The notes below the pieces were generated by a model. The model saw only the letters and a program-made list of their open reading frames with translations. It ran no database searches and was not told the origin of the DNA. The translations under genes were made by a program, and so were the position numbers. This document shows, in pieces, positions 7,024 through 15,641 of a stretch of DNA of 19,119 bases. The stretch covers positions 1 through 19,119 of the forward strand of contig CANPYH010000011.1 of the NCBI GenBank assembly GCA_947588325.1, read 5' to 3'. The number at the start of each line of letters is the position of its first letter. Within the stretch, counting starts at the first letter, position 1. Source of the DNA: an uncultured Clostridia bacterium. GTDB lineage: Bacteria; Bacillota; Clostridia; Christensenellales; Pumilibacteraceae.

Positions 7024-7230
7024 TTAACAATCCCCTCAGTCGGACTTCGTCCGACAGCCCCCCTTACTAAGGGCGGCCCACATTTGTGTCCGACTGTTCG
7101 GGCGAAATGTTGCTAAATTCGTATCATTACAAAATAGTTGGATATAAACACGACAATTCGGGTAGCAGGTGGGCCGCCCGAAGTCGAGGGGGGCTGGCAC
7201 GCCAACGGCGTGACTGAGGGGGATTGTCAA
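7024..7230. mobile_element. MITE-like element with long structured terminal inverted repeats
   Basis: The two ends are imperfect inverted repeats of about 60 bp. Shared blocks, read inward from each end, are TTRACAATCC, CCTCAGTC, AGCCCCCCT and GGGCGGCCCAC. Between them each arm has its own small hairpin: GTCGGAC-TTC-GTCCGAC on the left (7039-7055) and CACGCC-GTT-GGCGTG on the right, read from the right end. The loops and stems differ in sequence but keep pairing. The central 80 bp (about 7081-7160) is unique and AT-richer. No transposase is encoded, so a transposase elsewhere would be needed. It lies between convergent genes, where its hairpins could also stop transcription. No clear target-site duplication is visible. 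Confidence 0.75.
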
Positions 7231-7328
7231 TGTTTGCTACTCGAGAAGTAATTATTTACTTATCAAGCGAGATTATATCGATAGAAACCTTTTTCTCGTT
7301 GCCCATCAGCGGTGCTTTTACGCCGCGC

Positions 7329-8633
7329 CTAAAGTAGTAACGCTCCGCACAAAACCCCCAACGCCGTGAACAACGTGGGGAGGGCGATAAAGACGCCCAT
7401 TTTGAGAAAGCTGACGTAGCCGAATTTGTAGCCGTGCTGATTGACTATCGACGACCACATGATGCCCGCGAGGGCGCCTGTGGGGGTGAAGAGGGCGCAG
7501 ATATTGGAGCCTATAATGGTCGCGTATATGGCGGAGTGAGCGGCGGCGGTGGAGGCGCTGATGACGGAGGAAAATAGCACGCTCATGGGGATATTATTCA
7601 TGACGTTAGCCGCGACGAAGGAGGCGACGCCGTACTTTAAGACGGTGAGCGTATCGCCCAACCAATCGGCAATCGCGGCGGTTACGCCCTGCTCGGTCAG
7701 TATGACAATCATGGTGAACATAGCGAGCAGGAAGGGCACCAGCTCATAGGGAATACGGCGCAAGCAGGCGAGAAGGGCTGCGGGGCGTTTCTTACGCACG
7801 ATGGCGAACACGATATTGAAAATAACCAGACTGCCCACGGCGCAAACGGCGATAAGCCACATTTCCAAGCCTATGTACGCGCCTATCGCGAGGAGGACTG
7901 TGCATACAATGAGGTGTGCCAGCCCCACCCACAGCAGCGGCTTATCCTGAATAGTCACTTCCTCCGCCTCGCCCGAGATAGGCGCCCGAAGTTTCCGCCC
8001 GAACACGAGGAGCAGCATTCCGAGCGCGACCGCGCCCGCCGCGAGAGTGGGGAGTATACTCACTTTCAGGTAGCTTAAAAAGTCGATCCCGCCCGCCGTA
8101 GCGAGGTAAATATTGGTCGGGTTGCCGATCATAAGCGCCATACTCCAGGTGTTGGCGGCGACGAACTCGGCGGCGAGGAAGGGGATAGGGCTAATCTTCG
8201 CGCTTTTGGCGAAGTAGCAAACAAAGGGCGTGAAGGAGAGTATGATGATATCGTTGGAAGTGAAGGTAGTCAGCACCGATACCATGAGATAGAGGTAGAT
8301 AAACAGCCGTAACTGCCCCGACTTTGCGCGTTTAAGCACGGCGCTTGCGAGAAACCTGAAAAAGCCGAGCTCGTCGAGGAATATGGAGAGCACGGTCATA
8401 GCAATGAAGAGCGCGAGGATCTTGAGCGGATTAACCGCCGTGTTCGCGATAAGCGCGCTTCCCACTTCGGGCAGGAGCCGCCAATTAACGCAGAGCAAGA
8501 TCACCGCACCTATGAGCACCACAACCCAATACGGTCGTATCTTCAGTTTACCTATCTTCAGCTTCGGCACAAACAGTATGCACGCTATCATCAGCACTAC
8601 CGTTACCGCGCAGATAATTATGCTTGCAAGCAT
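7329..8633 (-). CDS. ArsB/NhaD-type (ion transporter superfamily) membrane permease
   Basis: This is an integral inner-membrane transporter of 434 residues with about 11-12 hydrophobic segments across its whole length. Diagnostic short motifs are S-N-D-I-I-I-L near residue 125, G-N-P-T-N-I in the first half, N-N-I-P-M-S in the second half and G-S-N-I followed by T-P-T-G-A-L-A near the end. This matches the paired N-P-T-N / T-P-x-G layout of ArsB and SLC13-type carriers. No ArsR, ArsA or arsenate reductase gene is adjacent, so arsenite efflux is unproven; an organic anion or sodium-proton role is possible. On the minus strand, GAGG 8 nt before the ATG supports the start. It appears to be monocistronic with its own promoter and operator. 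Confidence 0.88.
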   Translation of the reverse strand: MLASIIICAVTVVLMIACILFVPKLKIGKLKIRPYWVVVLIGAVILLCVNWRLLPEVGSALIANTAVNPLKILALFIAMTVLSIFLDELGFFRFLASAVLKRAKSGQLRLFIYLYLMVSVLTTFTSNDIIILSFTPFVCYFAKSAKISPIPFLAAEFVAANTWSMALMIGNPTNIYLATAGGIDFLSYLKVSILPTLAAGAVALGMLLLVFGRKLRAPISGEAEEVTIQDKPLLWVGLAHLIVCTVLLAIGAYIGLEMWLIAVCAVGSLVIFNIVFAIVRKKRPAALLACLRRIPYELVPFLLAMFTMIVILTEQGVTAAIADWLGDTLTVLKYGVASFVAANVMNNIPMSVLFSSVISASTAAAHSAIYATIIGSNICALFTPTGALAGIMWSSIVNQHGYKFGYVSFLKMGVFIALPTLFTALGVLCGALLL

Positions 8634-8752
8634 CTACAAAGCCTCGGCGACGGCGGTATAATTTCAACCACGTTTTAAGCGCACTCTTTCGGGTTAAGCG
8701 CAAGCGCGCCGCTTTCGCCGCGAAAAGTGATGTCACCGCCATAGCCGCGTAT

Positions 8753-8781
8753 AGTATAGCACCCGAAGTTTACACTGTCAA
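8753..8781 (-). promoter_or_regulatory. promoter of the transporter gene
   Basis: Read on the minus strand, TTGACA (8781-8776), 17 nt, TATACT (8758-8753). The transcript should begin near 8746, giving a leader of about 110 nt before the ATG. The leader contains no riboswitch I recognise. Confidence 0.9.
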
Positions 8782-8787
8782 ACTTCG
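8764..8787. promoter_or_regulatory. palindromic operator over the -35 box of the transporter promoter
   Basis: CGAAGTTT (8764-8771), 8 nt, AAACTTCG (8780-8787) is a perfect inverted repeat. The right arm overlaps the -35 hexamer, so a dimeric repressor bound here would block polymerase. I do not recognise the regulator family, and no regulator gene is adjacent. Confidence 0.65.
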
Positions 8788-8813
8788 AAGGGGGCGGGGA
8801 GCAAAAATAGCGC

Positions 8814-8852
8814 GCAAAAAAACGACCCTATCCCGATTAAGGGATAGGGTCG
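8814..8852 (-). terminator. terminator of the GH3 / Ig-like surface operon
   Basis: A perfect 12-bp stem (8823-8834 with 8841-8852, loop 6 nt) is followed on the minus strand by a run of T (complement of AAAAAAA at 8816-8822). It lies 62 nt beyond the stop of the Ig-like surface protein gene. Confidence 0.92.
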
Positions 8853-8914
8853 CTTACCACCCACATATGGGGAATGGGAGGAAAAATTCAAACTCTCATT
8901 AAGAGAGCAGGAAC

Positions 8915-11900
8915 TTACGCTCCGGGGTTGGTCCGTTTGACCGCAACGGTGCGGACATTGCCTGTTACGTAGGAGTTGTAGCTGTTCCTGATTTCCTGCT
9001 TGAAGGAGATCTCGATAGTTACCTGTCCTTCGGGTATGTCAACCTGACCGAGGTCTACCCATTGGAAGTGCGTCCAAACGGCGTCGTTCCAGGCTTGCAG
9101 TTTCAGGCTGTCGGGAATGTTGACTTCCGTTCCGTTAATTTTGACGACGATAACTTTGTTAAGCTGTTCTTCGTCGAAGTGGCCGCTCTGGTAGTTACCG
9201 TTGGAGATATCCAGCCAGAGGTGGTTCTTTTCGCTTTCGGGGCTTGTGAAGGTCGCCCGAAGTACGGTAGTCTCGCTGAGGTTGCCCCAATATTTGCCTG
9301 CGGTGTCTGAGTTAAATTTGCCGGCGCCTGACGCCAATCCTAACGTGCCTGCTTCATTACCATCGCTCGCCGCCATTGTCACGTTGTTAACCGCGGGTTT
9401 TTCGGCGTTGACTGTAATCTTTGTTGTAAGGCTCGACGACGCGGTGTAAGTTACGGTCAATTCCGTTCTCTCGTTTGTGACGTTACCCTCGGGAACATCG
9501 ACGGTGTACTCCGACTTGTCAAGCAGTCTTACGGTACCGTCCGAGAGCGTCGCATATATTCCCGGAAGCTCGACGTCAGACCAAGCAGTGCCGATAGTCG
9601 TATTCACTTCACCAAGCGGTGCAATGGAGCTTACGGTCGCGGTATCGGCGGCAGTGATGGGCTTCAGACGGATATAGTCGATTCTCGGAACGGGGATCTC
9701 GCTCCAGCGGTTTCTGAGGGCCGTGGTGTTCTTTGCGCGGAGGGTGATGTTGTTTGCGCCCTCGATAGTGCGGATATTCGGCAGATCGATTTCGCGGAAC
9801 ATCAGCCAGATATGATCGGAATTTGTCCATCCGTACTCATACCCCTCGATGACGACGCTGTCGGGAACACTTACTTCCACGCCGTTGACAATAAGGGCAA
9901 GTACTTCGTTGAGCTTGTAGTCTCTCGTGTAGTATTTTCCGCCTAATTGTCCCGTTGCCTCTGTGCCGTTTTCGAAGTAGTAAGCGTTGTCGACCGAAGC
10001 ATGGAGTTCCATAAGGCCCGCATGCGCGTCGAAGTCAAAGGAGACGTAGGAAGCATATCCGTTGGTTACCGCATAGTCAAGTCCTTTAATCGAGGTTACC
10101 GATTCGCCCGGAACAAGTTCGGGTTTTTCACCCTCCGTCGCATGATAGCTGTCCGCCGTCTCTAATAAAACTCTCAACTTTGTATCGTAGACATAAGGGT
10201 AATCCGCGTCCTCTGCCTCGAGTTTGAGGTCGTCGAAGGTGTAGGTGCGGGAGTCGCTGATTTGAGCGTTGCCCTTATACGCGACTTTGATCTCGTATGT
10301 GCCGAGATAAGCCTTTCCGCTCGGCTTGGTAACGGTGATCTCGTCGCCCGTCAATACAACCTGAGAGCCGTCTGCGAGGGTCGCAAGCGCCTTGATATCG
10401 AGCTCGTCGAAGTCGGTGCCGTATGCAACGGTGAAGTCGTCGATAATCTCGAGTTTGGTGACGTTCAGGGTTTCGGGAAGGGCGGTACCGATTGCGTCGA
10501 TATTGAGGTAATCGAGGTTCATGGTGGAGAGCTTCTCGTTCCAGCAGTTCTGTTCGCCCAAAGTGCTGAGTTTGAAGGCGAACTTAATGGTGTTCGCGCC
10601 CGCCTTGAGTGCAACGTCGGGGATAGTGAAGTCATAGTAAACTCCGAACAGAGGCGTATACGTCGAGCTGGGACCGCAGCCCTTGAGGATAACGGAGTCG
10701 GGTATGGGAACAATCTCGTCGTTGACGGTGAGGTCGACGATGGTGTTGATCTGCAACGGCTTCATCCAATAGCCTTCACTGTCGCTGCTGCAATAGCTGT
10801 TGCCTGCGTGAACGGTTATATCCGTATTGCAGTCGGTGTAAGACGTGAAGGTGTAGGTGATAGAGCCTTCTTTACCATTGTTTACCGCGTTGGAGAATTT
10901 GCCCGCGAAGGTGACGTCATCGCCCTTGGTGAATACGCCGTTCTCGAAGGTGTATTCCGCCTCGGTAAGGACTTCGCCGCCGACTATCGTAGAGTCTTCG
11001 CCCTCGAGATGAGCGCGGACGTGTACGGGTATTTCCAACTTCAGGCTGTTGTCCTTTGCGGATCTGACTTTAAGCACATACTGTTTGCCGAAGTAGAGGA
11101 CTTCGCTGTCGTTTTCGATGACGTACTCTTCCTGATCGAGAAGTCGGCGGTTGCCGTTCTCATAGGTGCCGAGTATGTCGACAATAGCGTCTTCGATATT
11201 CGTTCCGTCGCCGAGATAGCAGGTGGAGACGGCGTTATTCATTTCCACGACTTCGCCGTTATTAACCGTGTTTTGTACGGAGATCTTAACGTCGACAGAC
11301 TTGGACTCGGGCGTCTCGTCCGTACCGTAGGAGTAGGTGACGGTGCGCTTGGTATCCTGAAGTGTGAGCGGCGTTTCGGTGTCTACCGTATATTGCTCTT
11401 CGGTGAGGAGTTTTTCGGAATCGTCGTTATACACCAGCTTCACCGACATGCCTTCGGGGTCGAAGGTCGCGCCCGTCTGATACACGATTGTGTAGGGCTG
11501 TTCGACTATTTCGAGGCGTTCGGGCAGGACGGGGAGCAGGGTAACGGAGATACTCTTGGACTTGCGCTTGAAGGAGACGGTGATATCGCCGCCGTTGATA
11601 GCGAAGTCCGCGGGGGTGGAAAGCTCGTATTCGTCGGCTGCGACCGCTTCTTCGTATTGCTCGGTCGTGAAGCCTTCGGGAGCGTTCTCATCCCAGGTCT
11701 TGACTGTGTAGTGCGCGATTACCACAAGGTCGTCCTTGGTTACGCGCGCGAGGTTGTTGGCGTAGAACTCCTTGCCGTCCACGAGCTTGACGTCTATGTC
11801 GTCAAGTACGGTCTGCGGGGGACGTTCGGGTTGCCGCGTCGCTTCTTTGTAATAGGATTGGTAGCTGAAATAAGAGCTGAGCATAACCGCAAGGATAGTA

Positions 11901-11956
11901 ACTACCACAATGACAGCCAGGGCTATCAAAAAGATTTTATCCAAATGTTTACGCAT
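8915..11956 (-). CDS. membrane-anchored modular surface protein with Ig-like and carbohydrate-binding-like domains
   Basis: A 1013-residue protein with a short basic N-terminus and one membrane helix at about 9-28; there is no lipobox or sortase motif, so it should stay anchored with the rest outside. Bacterial Ig-like (Big_3-type) modules appear at about 145-228, 229-320, 497-575 and 775-852. They alternate with three beta-sandwich modules at about 331-490, 578-768 and 855-1008. Each of these carries the signature N-(G/D)-x-E-(I/V)-x-x-P-D-S (from 411, 690 and 940) and a later D-(F/L)-x-x-x-D-x-P stretch, like CBM6/35-type binding domains. I see no catalytic domain. Its ATG overlaps the end of the GH3 gene in ATGCGTAA and has a perfect AGGAGG 8 nt upstream inside that gene. 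Likely role: binding glycan for the GH3 enzyme (inference). Confidence 0.85.
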   Translation of the reverse strand: MRKHLDKIFLIALAVIVVVTILAVMLSSYFSYQSYYKEATRQPERPPQTVLDDIDVKLVDGKEFYANNLARVTKDDLVVIAHYTVKTWDENAPEGFTTEQYEEAVAADEYELSTPADFAINGGDITVSFKRKSKSISVTLLPVLPERLEIVEQPYTIVYQTGATFDPEGMSVKLVYNDDSEKLLTEEQYTVDTETPLTLQDTKRTVTYSYGTDETPESKSVDVKISVQNTVNNGEVVEMNNAVSTCYLGDGTNIEDAIVDILGTYENGNRRLLDQEEYVIENDSEVLYFGKQYVLKVRSAKDNSLKLEIPVHVRAHLEGEDSTIVGGEVLTEAEYTFENGVFTKGDDVTFAGKFSNAVNNGKEGSITYTFTSYTDCNTDITVHAGNSYCSSDSEGYWMKPLQINTIVDLTVNDEIVPIPDSVILKGCGPSSTYTPLFGVYYDFTIPDVALKAGANTIKFAFKLSTLGEQNCWNEKLSTMNLDYLNIDAIGTALPETLNVTKLEIIDDFTVAYGTDFDELDIKALATLADGSQVVLTGDEITVTKPSGKAYLGTYEIKVAYKGNAQISDSRTYTFDDLKLEAEDADYPYVYDTKLRVLLETADSYHATEGEKPELVPGESVTSIKGLDYAVTNGYASYVSFDFDAHAGLMELHASVDNAYYFENGTEATGQLGGKYYTRDYKLNEVLALIVNGVEVSVPDSVVIEGYEYGWTNSDHIWLMFREIDLPNIRTIEGANNITLRAKNTTALRNRWSEIPVPRIDYIRLKPITAADTATVSSIAPLGEVNTTIGTAWSDVELPGIYATLSDGTVRLLDKSEYTVDVPEGNVTNERTELTVTYTASSSLTTKITVNAEKPAVNNVTMAASDGNEAGTLGLASGAGKFNSDTAGKYWGNLSETTVLRATFTSPESEKNHLWLDISNGNYQSGHFDEEQLNKVIVVKINGTEVNIPDSLKLQAWNDAVWTHFQWVDLGQVDIPEGQVTIEISFKQEIRNSYNSYVTGNVRTVAVKRTNPGA

Positions 11957-14900
11957 CTTTCTTACCTCCTTTTCCGTTGCCCCAGCCGCCCTTCGGACGG
12001 ATGAGGAAGTAGATCCAGATCAGCATGCCTGCGCCGAACAGGACGTCAAGGCAGGCAAGAAGCGGTTTCCACCATACCCAGGAGCTTATCGAGGAGGTGC
12101 TGACTATCTGCTCGACGTCGGCTTCCTCATTATATTGCATGTTGGTGTACTTCGCGTTGATGTACATATAGGTGACATGGTGCGCAATCTCGCGGAGTTG
12201 GTGAGCAAGGCGGGGATTGTTCTCCACGTCCGAAACGCCTATCGTTCCGTAGTTGAACTTCGCCGCCATCGAGAGGTCTGCGCCCGCGCGGACGGACTGG
12301 TCGCCGTTCATGTAGTTGGCATGGTCGGCATAGTCGGTCACGATTGCGCCGTTGAAGCCCCATTCGTTGCGGACAACGCCGGTAATAAGCGCTTCGCTGC
12401 CGCCCGTCCAGACGCTGCCTATGCGGTTATACGAGGACATAAGACCGACGCAACCGCCTTCCTGTATACCCATCTGGAAGGGTTTGAGGTAGATTTCGCG
12501 GAGCGACTGCTCGGTGAGCCAGGTGTACATTGCTTCGCGGTCGTGCTCGCATTCGCCGAGCGCGAGGTGTTTGAGGTAAGTATACTTGCCGACGTTCTTA
12601 AGTCCGCGTACTTCCTGCGAGAGCATTACGCCAGAAAGGAAGCCGTCCTCGGAGAGGTACTCATAGTTTCTGCCTGCGAAGGGGCTGCGGTGCAGGTTGC
12701 AACCGAAGCCGTATACGCCGTCAACCGCCAGAGTGTTCATCTCCTTGCCGTAGTTAAGACCGAAGGTGTAGACGAGGTTGGTGCTCCAGGTCTGGCACAT
12801 GGTAGCCGAGCAGGGGAAGCCCGTGCCTTTGTTCGAGCCGCTGTTGAAGGAGCGGACCTGTGCGGGACCGTCATAGTCGGTGAGTTTGGGCTTACCGATA
12901 GATTCGATTGCCTGGCTCGTCCAGCCGCCGTTCTCGGCAAGCGAACGCGCCTCGGAGATGGTTACCTGATCGAGCAGGCTCTCCCACTCGGGAGCGTTGT
13001 AATCCTGAGCGAGCTTGATACCGAGTTCGGTCAGCGCGTTATTCTCGATGACCTTCTGATTGCCGCTCTTGCCCCAGGTTACGGGAGTTTTGTCTACGGG
13101 ATTGCCGAATATGTCGGCGTCGGCGTTATCCCAAGCTCTTGCCTTGTCGGCGCTATAGAGGTTATAGTCCTTCTCGGCTTCGGTGATTGCGCGGTCCTCC
13201 GTCTTTTTGAAGGTGTAAGGATCGGGGAATGCCGCGCGGGAGATGTACTGAACGGGGGTGGAAGCCTCGCTGCCGTCGATAGGCACCGACTCAACTGCGT
13301 CATCGCCCGTGAAAAGGTTCTCGACTTTCGCGCCCGTGTACTTATCCGTTTCGAGGCGGATATCGTTTGCGATATTGAGGGTGAACACGCCTTCGACTTC
13401 GCTTCCGCCGTAGGTTACGGTTTTAACGTTGTGCGCGTCGCTCATGACCTTAACGAGATAGTCGCCCTTCTCGAGCTCATAGCCCTTGAAGCCGTTCTTA
13501 TTCATGTCGTAGCAGTCATAGGAAGCGAAATCATAGGGATCCAGCTCGATCTTGACCGTCTGCGAGTTGCCGGGCGCCAACGCCGCGGTCTTGGCAAATC
13601 CGACGAGGGAGACCGCCGCCTTTTCGATTCCGTTCGGGGTGTATGGAACGGTGACGTAAACTTCGACGACGTCTTTACCCTCGACTTCGCCCGTGTTGGT
13701 TACGTTGACCGAAAGGGTGATGGGATCGTTCTGCGTGAACGCCATGCCCGCGGTGTACTCCGTTTCTCCCACCGTAAGGGAGGTTACTTCCCAGGAGAAG
13801 GTGGTGTAGGAGAGACCGTAGCCGAAGGGATACTGTACGACGCTCTCATAGCCCGTGAGCGTCTTTTCCGTGCCGTCCTCGGCAAGTACGGTGCGGGTGC
13901 GGCCGTTCCAGAGCCCCATTGCGTCCGCCGTCTCATACCACTTATACCCGACGTAAATGCCCTCAACGTAGTCTACATATGTAGCGGTGGTGTACTGCTC
14001 GCCCGCGTTTCTGCTGACGTTTTCGGGATACAGTCCGCTCGCGTCCTTGTAGTGACCGACGCCCGCGTCGCCCGTGTAGTTATAGTTGATCGCGGACTCG
14101 AGGTCATAAGCGTAGGTGTCGGCAAATCTGCCCGAGGGTGTAACTGCCGTTGTCGTCGGCTCGCCGTCCTCGTCCTCGCCGAACTGTACGCCGTACAGCA
14201 GGGAGGGGATAGCCTCCGCACCCTTCGTGCCCGTTGCGCCGACTACGAGGCAGGCGTCAAGCCCGGGAATGGTGTCGAGGAAGCCGAGTTCCATGACGTT
14301 GGTGGAGTTAATGAGCACGACTACCTTCTTGAACCCTGCCGAGCCTACCCACTTGAGAAGCTCTTCCTCTTCGGTGGATATTTCGAGATAGGTTCTCGTT
14401 TCATCCGTCCCCCTGTTCCACTTGTATTGAACGCGGGTCGGGTCCTCCGTTTCGCCCGCACGTCTGCCGAGTACGACGAGTGCGACGTCGGAGAAGCTCT
14501 TTGTCCCGTTCAGCAGATCCGCGCTGTATTCGTTTATGGATGGTTGATACAGGCGATAGAACGTGGACTGGAAGGTCGAGATGGAGTAGGGGTCTCCCAC
14601 GCGGGCATGATAGTTACGGTAGAACTGCGCGAGATCCTTATTATACTCCACTCCGTACTCTTCGAGCGCGTCGAGAATGCCGATGGTGTTCGCTAAGTCG
14701 TCCGAGCCTTCGGCAAATACCTGCCCGGAGCCCGAACCGCCGAACACCCAGTCAATGGAGTTCCAGCCGAACACATTGACTTTGGTGTCATTCTCAACGT
14801 CGAGAGGCAGCGTCTTGTCGGTGTTCTTGACGAGTACGCTACCCTCCTGCACGAGCTGGTCGGAGAGTGCCTGCCCCTCCGCTCGTGTGGCGTTGGTCGT

Positions 14901-15059
14901 CTGTTCGTCGGTCGTAATTATCGGCGGGCACAATGCCGACGTGATTGTGTCTTGCTTTGATATTGCATAGCTGTTCGCAATCACGACGCCGACGATCAGG
15001 GCGATGATCACGGGAAAGCAAATACTCCACATGATCACCTTTCGTTTTGTTGGTTTCAT
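11949..15059 (-). CDS. domain-permuted GH3 glycoside hydrolase anchored by two membrane helices
   Basis: GH3 enzymes are retaining beta-glycosidases. Here the usual order is swapped: the GH3 C-terminal alpha/beta domain comes first (about 70-420, with G-E-T-E-D near 203 as the likely acid/base region). An FnIII-like domain follows the marker Y-P-F-G-Y-G-L-S-Y at 410-418, and the catalytic TIM barrel comes last. In the barrel, K830-H831 and the nucleophile D909 in I-V-T-D-Y are intact. A membrane helix lies at about 8-28 and another at about 999-1020, with basic residues outside both, predicting both ends in the cytoplasm and the enzyme outside. The ATG at 15059 has AGGAGG 7 nt upstream; the TTG one codon earlier is spaced only 4 nt. 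Substrate is unknown; beta-glucoside is only a family guess. 1036 residues. Confidence 0.93.
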   Translation of the reverse strand: MKPTKRKVIMWSICFPVIIALIVGVVIANSYAISKQDTITSALCPPIITTDEQTTNATRAEGQALSDQLVQEGSVLVKNTDKTLPLDVENDTKVNVFGWNSIDWVFGGSGSGQVFAEGSDDLANTIGILDALEEYGVEYNKDLAQFYRNYHARVGDPYSISTFQSTFYRLYQPSINEYSADLLNGTKSFSDVALVVLGRRAGETEDPTRVQYKWNRGTDETRTYLEISTEEEELLKWVGSAGFKKVVVLINSTNVMELGFLDTIPGLDACLVVGATGTKGAEAIPSLLYGVQFGEDEDGEPTTTAVTPSGRFADTYAYDLESAINYNYTGDAGVGHYKDASGLYPENVSRNAGEQYTTATYVDYVEGIYVGYKWYETADAMGLWNGRTRTVLAEDGTEKTLTGYESVVQYPFGYGLSYTTFSWEVTSLTVGETEYTAGMAFTQNDPITLSVNVTNTGEVEGKDVVEVYVTVPYTPNGIEKAAVSLVGFAKTAALAPGNSQTVKIELDPYDFASYDCYDMNKNGFKGYELEKGDYLVKVMSDAHNVKTVTYGGSEVEGVFTLNIANDIRLETDKYTGAKVENLFTGDDAVESVPIDGSEASTPVQYISRAAFPDPYTFKKTEDRAITEAEKDYNLYSADKARAWDNADADIFGNPVDKTPVTWGKSGNQKVIENNALTELGIKLAQDYNAPEWESLLDQVTISEARSLAENGGWTSQAIESIGKPKLTDYDGPAQVRSFNSGSNKGTGFPCSATMCQTWSTNLVYTFGLNYGKEMNTLAVDGVYGFGCNLHRSPFAGRNYEYLSEDGFLSGVMLSQEVRGLKNVGKYTYLKHLALGECEHDREAMYTWLTEQSLREIYLKPFQMGIQEGGCVGLMSSYNRIGSVWTGGSEALITGVVRNEWGFNGAIVTDYADHANYMNGDQSVRAGADLSMAAKFNYGTIGVSDVENNPRLAHQLREIAHHVTYMYINAKYTNMQYNEEADVEQIVSTSSISSWVWWKPLLACLDVLFGAGMLIWIYFLIRPKGGWGNGKGGKKDA

Positions 15060-15225
15060 CAAATATCCTCCTTTTTTCTCCGTCTTTCCGACGTGTATTT
15101 GATCTCATTTCTCTCTCCCGATATTGACCTCGGGGAAGTCCTTCGTAATTTGCCGAAAAAGCGCGAATTACGACTAATCACAAAAAAAATTACCCTTACC
15201 ACCCGCCGAACTGAAAAGTGGGTAC

Positions 15226-15234
15226 GGGGGGGGG
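15226..15234. repeat. G9 homopolymer in the leader of the surface operon
   Basis: Nine consecutive G on the plus strand, lying between the predicted transcription start (about 15249) and the GH3 ribosome binding site. A second tract of nine G is at 15374-15382, upstream of the promoter. Such tracts change length by slipped-strand pairing in some bacteria. Confidence 0.6.
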
Positions 15235-15255
15235 TAACTCCATATGACCAACTTG

Positions 15256-15284
15256 ACTATAACACATTTGGGACCGTCCGTCAA
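15256..15284 (-). promoter_or_regulatory. promoter of the GH3 / Ig-like surface operon
   Basis: On the minus strand TTGACG (15284-15279), 17 nt, TATAGT (15261-15256). Transcription should start near 15249, giving a leader of about 190 nt. That leader holds the G9/C9 tract and an inverted repeat CGTAATT / AATTACG (15144-15150, 15166-15172). Confidence 0.82.
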
Positions 15285-15334
15285 TACGGTTTTGAAAAAT
15301 AATTCTGTTATAAAAGTAGACTGTTTTCAAATTA

Positions 15335-15350
15335 GTATCAAAAATGATAC
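15335..15350. promoter_or_regulatory. 16-bp palindrome upstream of the surface-operon promoter
   Basis: GTATCA-AAAA-TGATAC is a perfect 6-bp inverted repeat centred about 58 bp upstream of the -35 box of the GH3 promoter. The position suits an activator or a repressor that loops DNA. No regulator gene is in the window. Confidence 0.4.
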
Positions 15351-15506
15351 CGTTTTTGGAAATTTTGGGGAATGGGGGGGGGTATAGATTTATTTTACCC
15401 CGCCGACGATTTTTCCCGCCTTTTCCGCAGGGCTATTTACATATATTATACATAGAAAAGGTAGGAAATACGAAAAAATCATGCAATACGGCAGGTGTAA
15501 ACAACA

Positions 15507-15539
15507 GGAAAAAAGGGCAAGCTATGCCAGCTTGCCCTT
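15507..15539 (-). terminator. leftward intrinsic terminator without a matching gene
   Basis: A perfect 11-bp stem AAGGGCAAGCT / AGCTTGCCCTT (15513-15523, 15529-15539) with a 5-nt loop. The T-run exists only for leftward transcription (A-run at 15509-15514 on the plus strand). No minus-strand gene lies to its right in the window, so it probably belonged to a gene that has been lost. Confidence 0.8.
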
Positions 15540-15641
15540 GGAAAACGATTACTCGGGTATATTGAAAATGTGTATAAGTTAAAATTTTCAGAGAGTATTT
15601 GAGCAGGCTGAATGCCATTTTGGTTTTCTCTCGGCTCGGAC

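Noticed and set aside
7036..7230. 64-codon minus-strand frame inside the inverted-repeat element
   Set aside because: It is made of the repeat arms themselves and has no ribosome binding site or recognisable product.
10262..12004. 580-codon plus-strand open frame
   Set aside because: Antisense to the Ig-like surface protein gene and has no ribosome binding site or domain. The minus-strand gene has a perfect AGGAGG and repeated modules.
11910..14696. 928-codon plus-strand open frame
   Set aside because: It lies entirely antisense to the GH3 gene, which has clear domains, active-site residues, ribosome binding site and promoter. In GC-rich genes with few TTA, CTA and TCA codons the opposite strand often stays open. 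The translated product has no recognisable domain.
15445..15473. Minus-strand TATAAT as an alternative GH3 promoter
   Set aside because: No acceptable -35 box 16-19 nt away (17-nt position reads TCGTAT). The promoter at 15256-15284 has both boxes.
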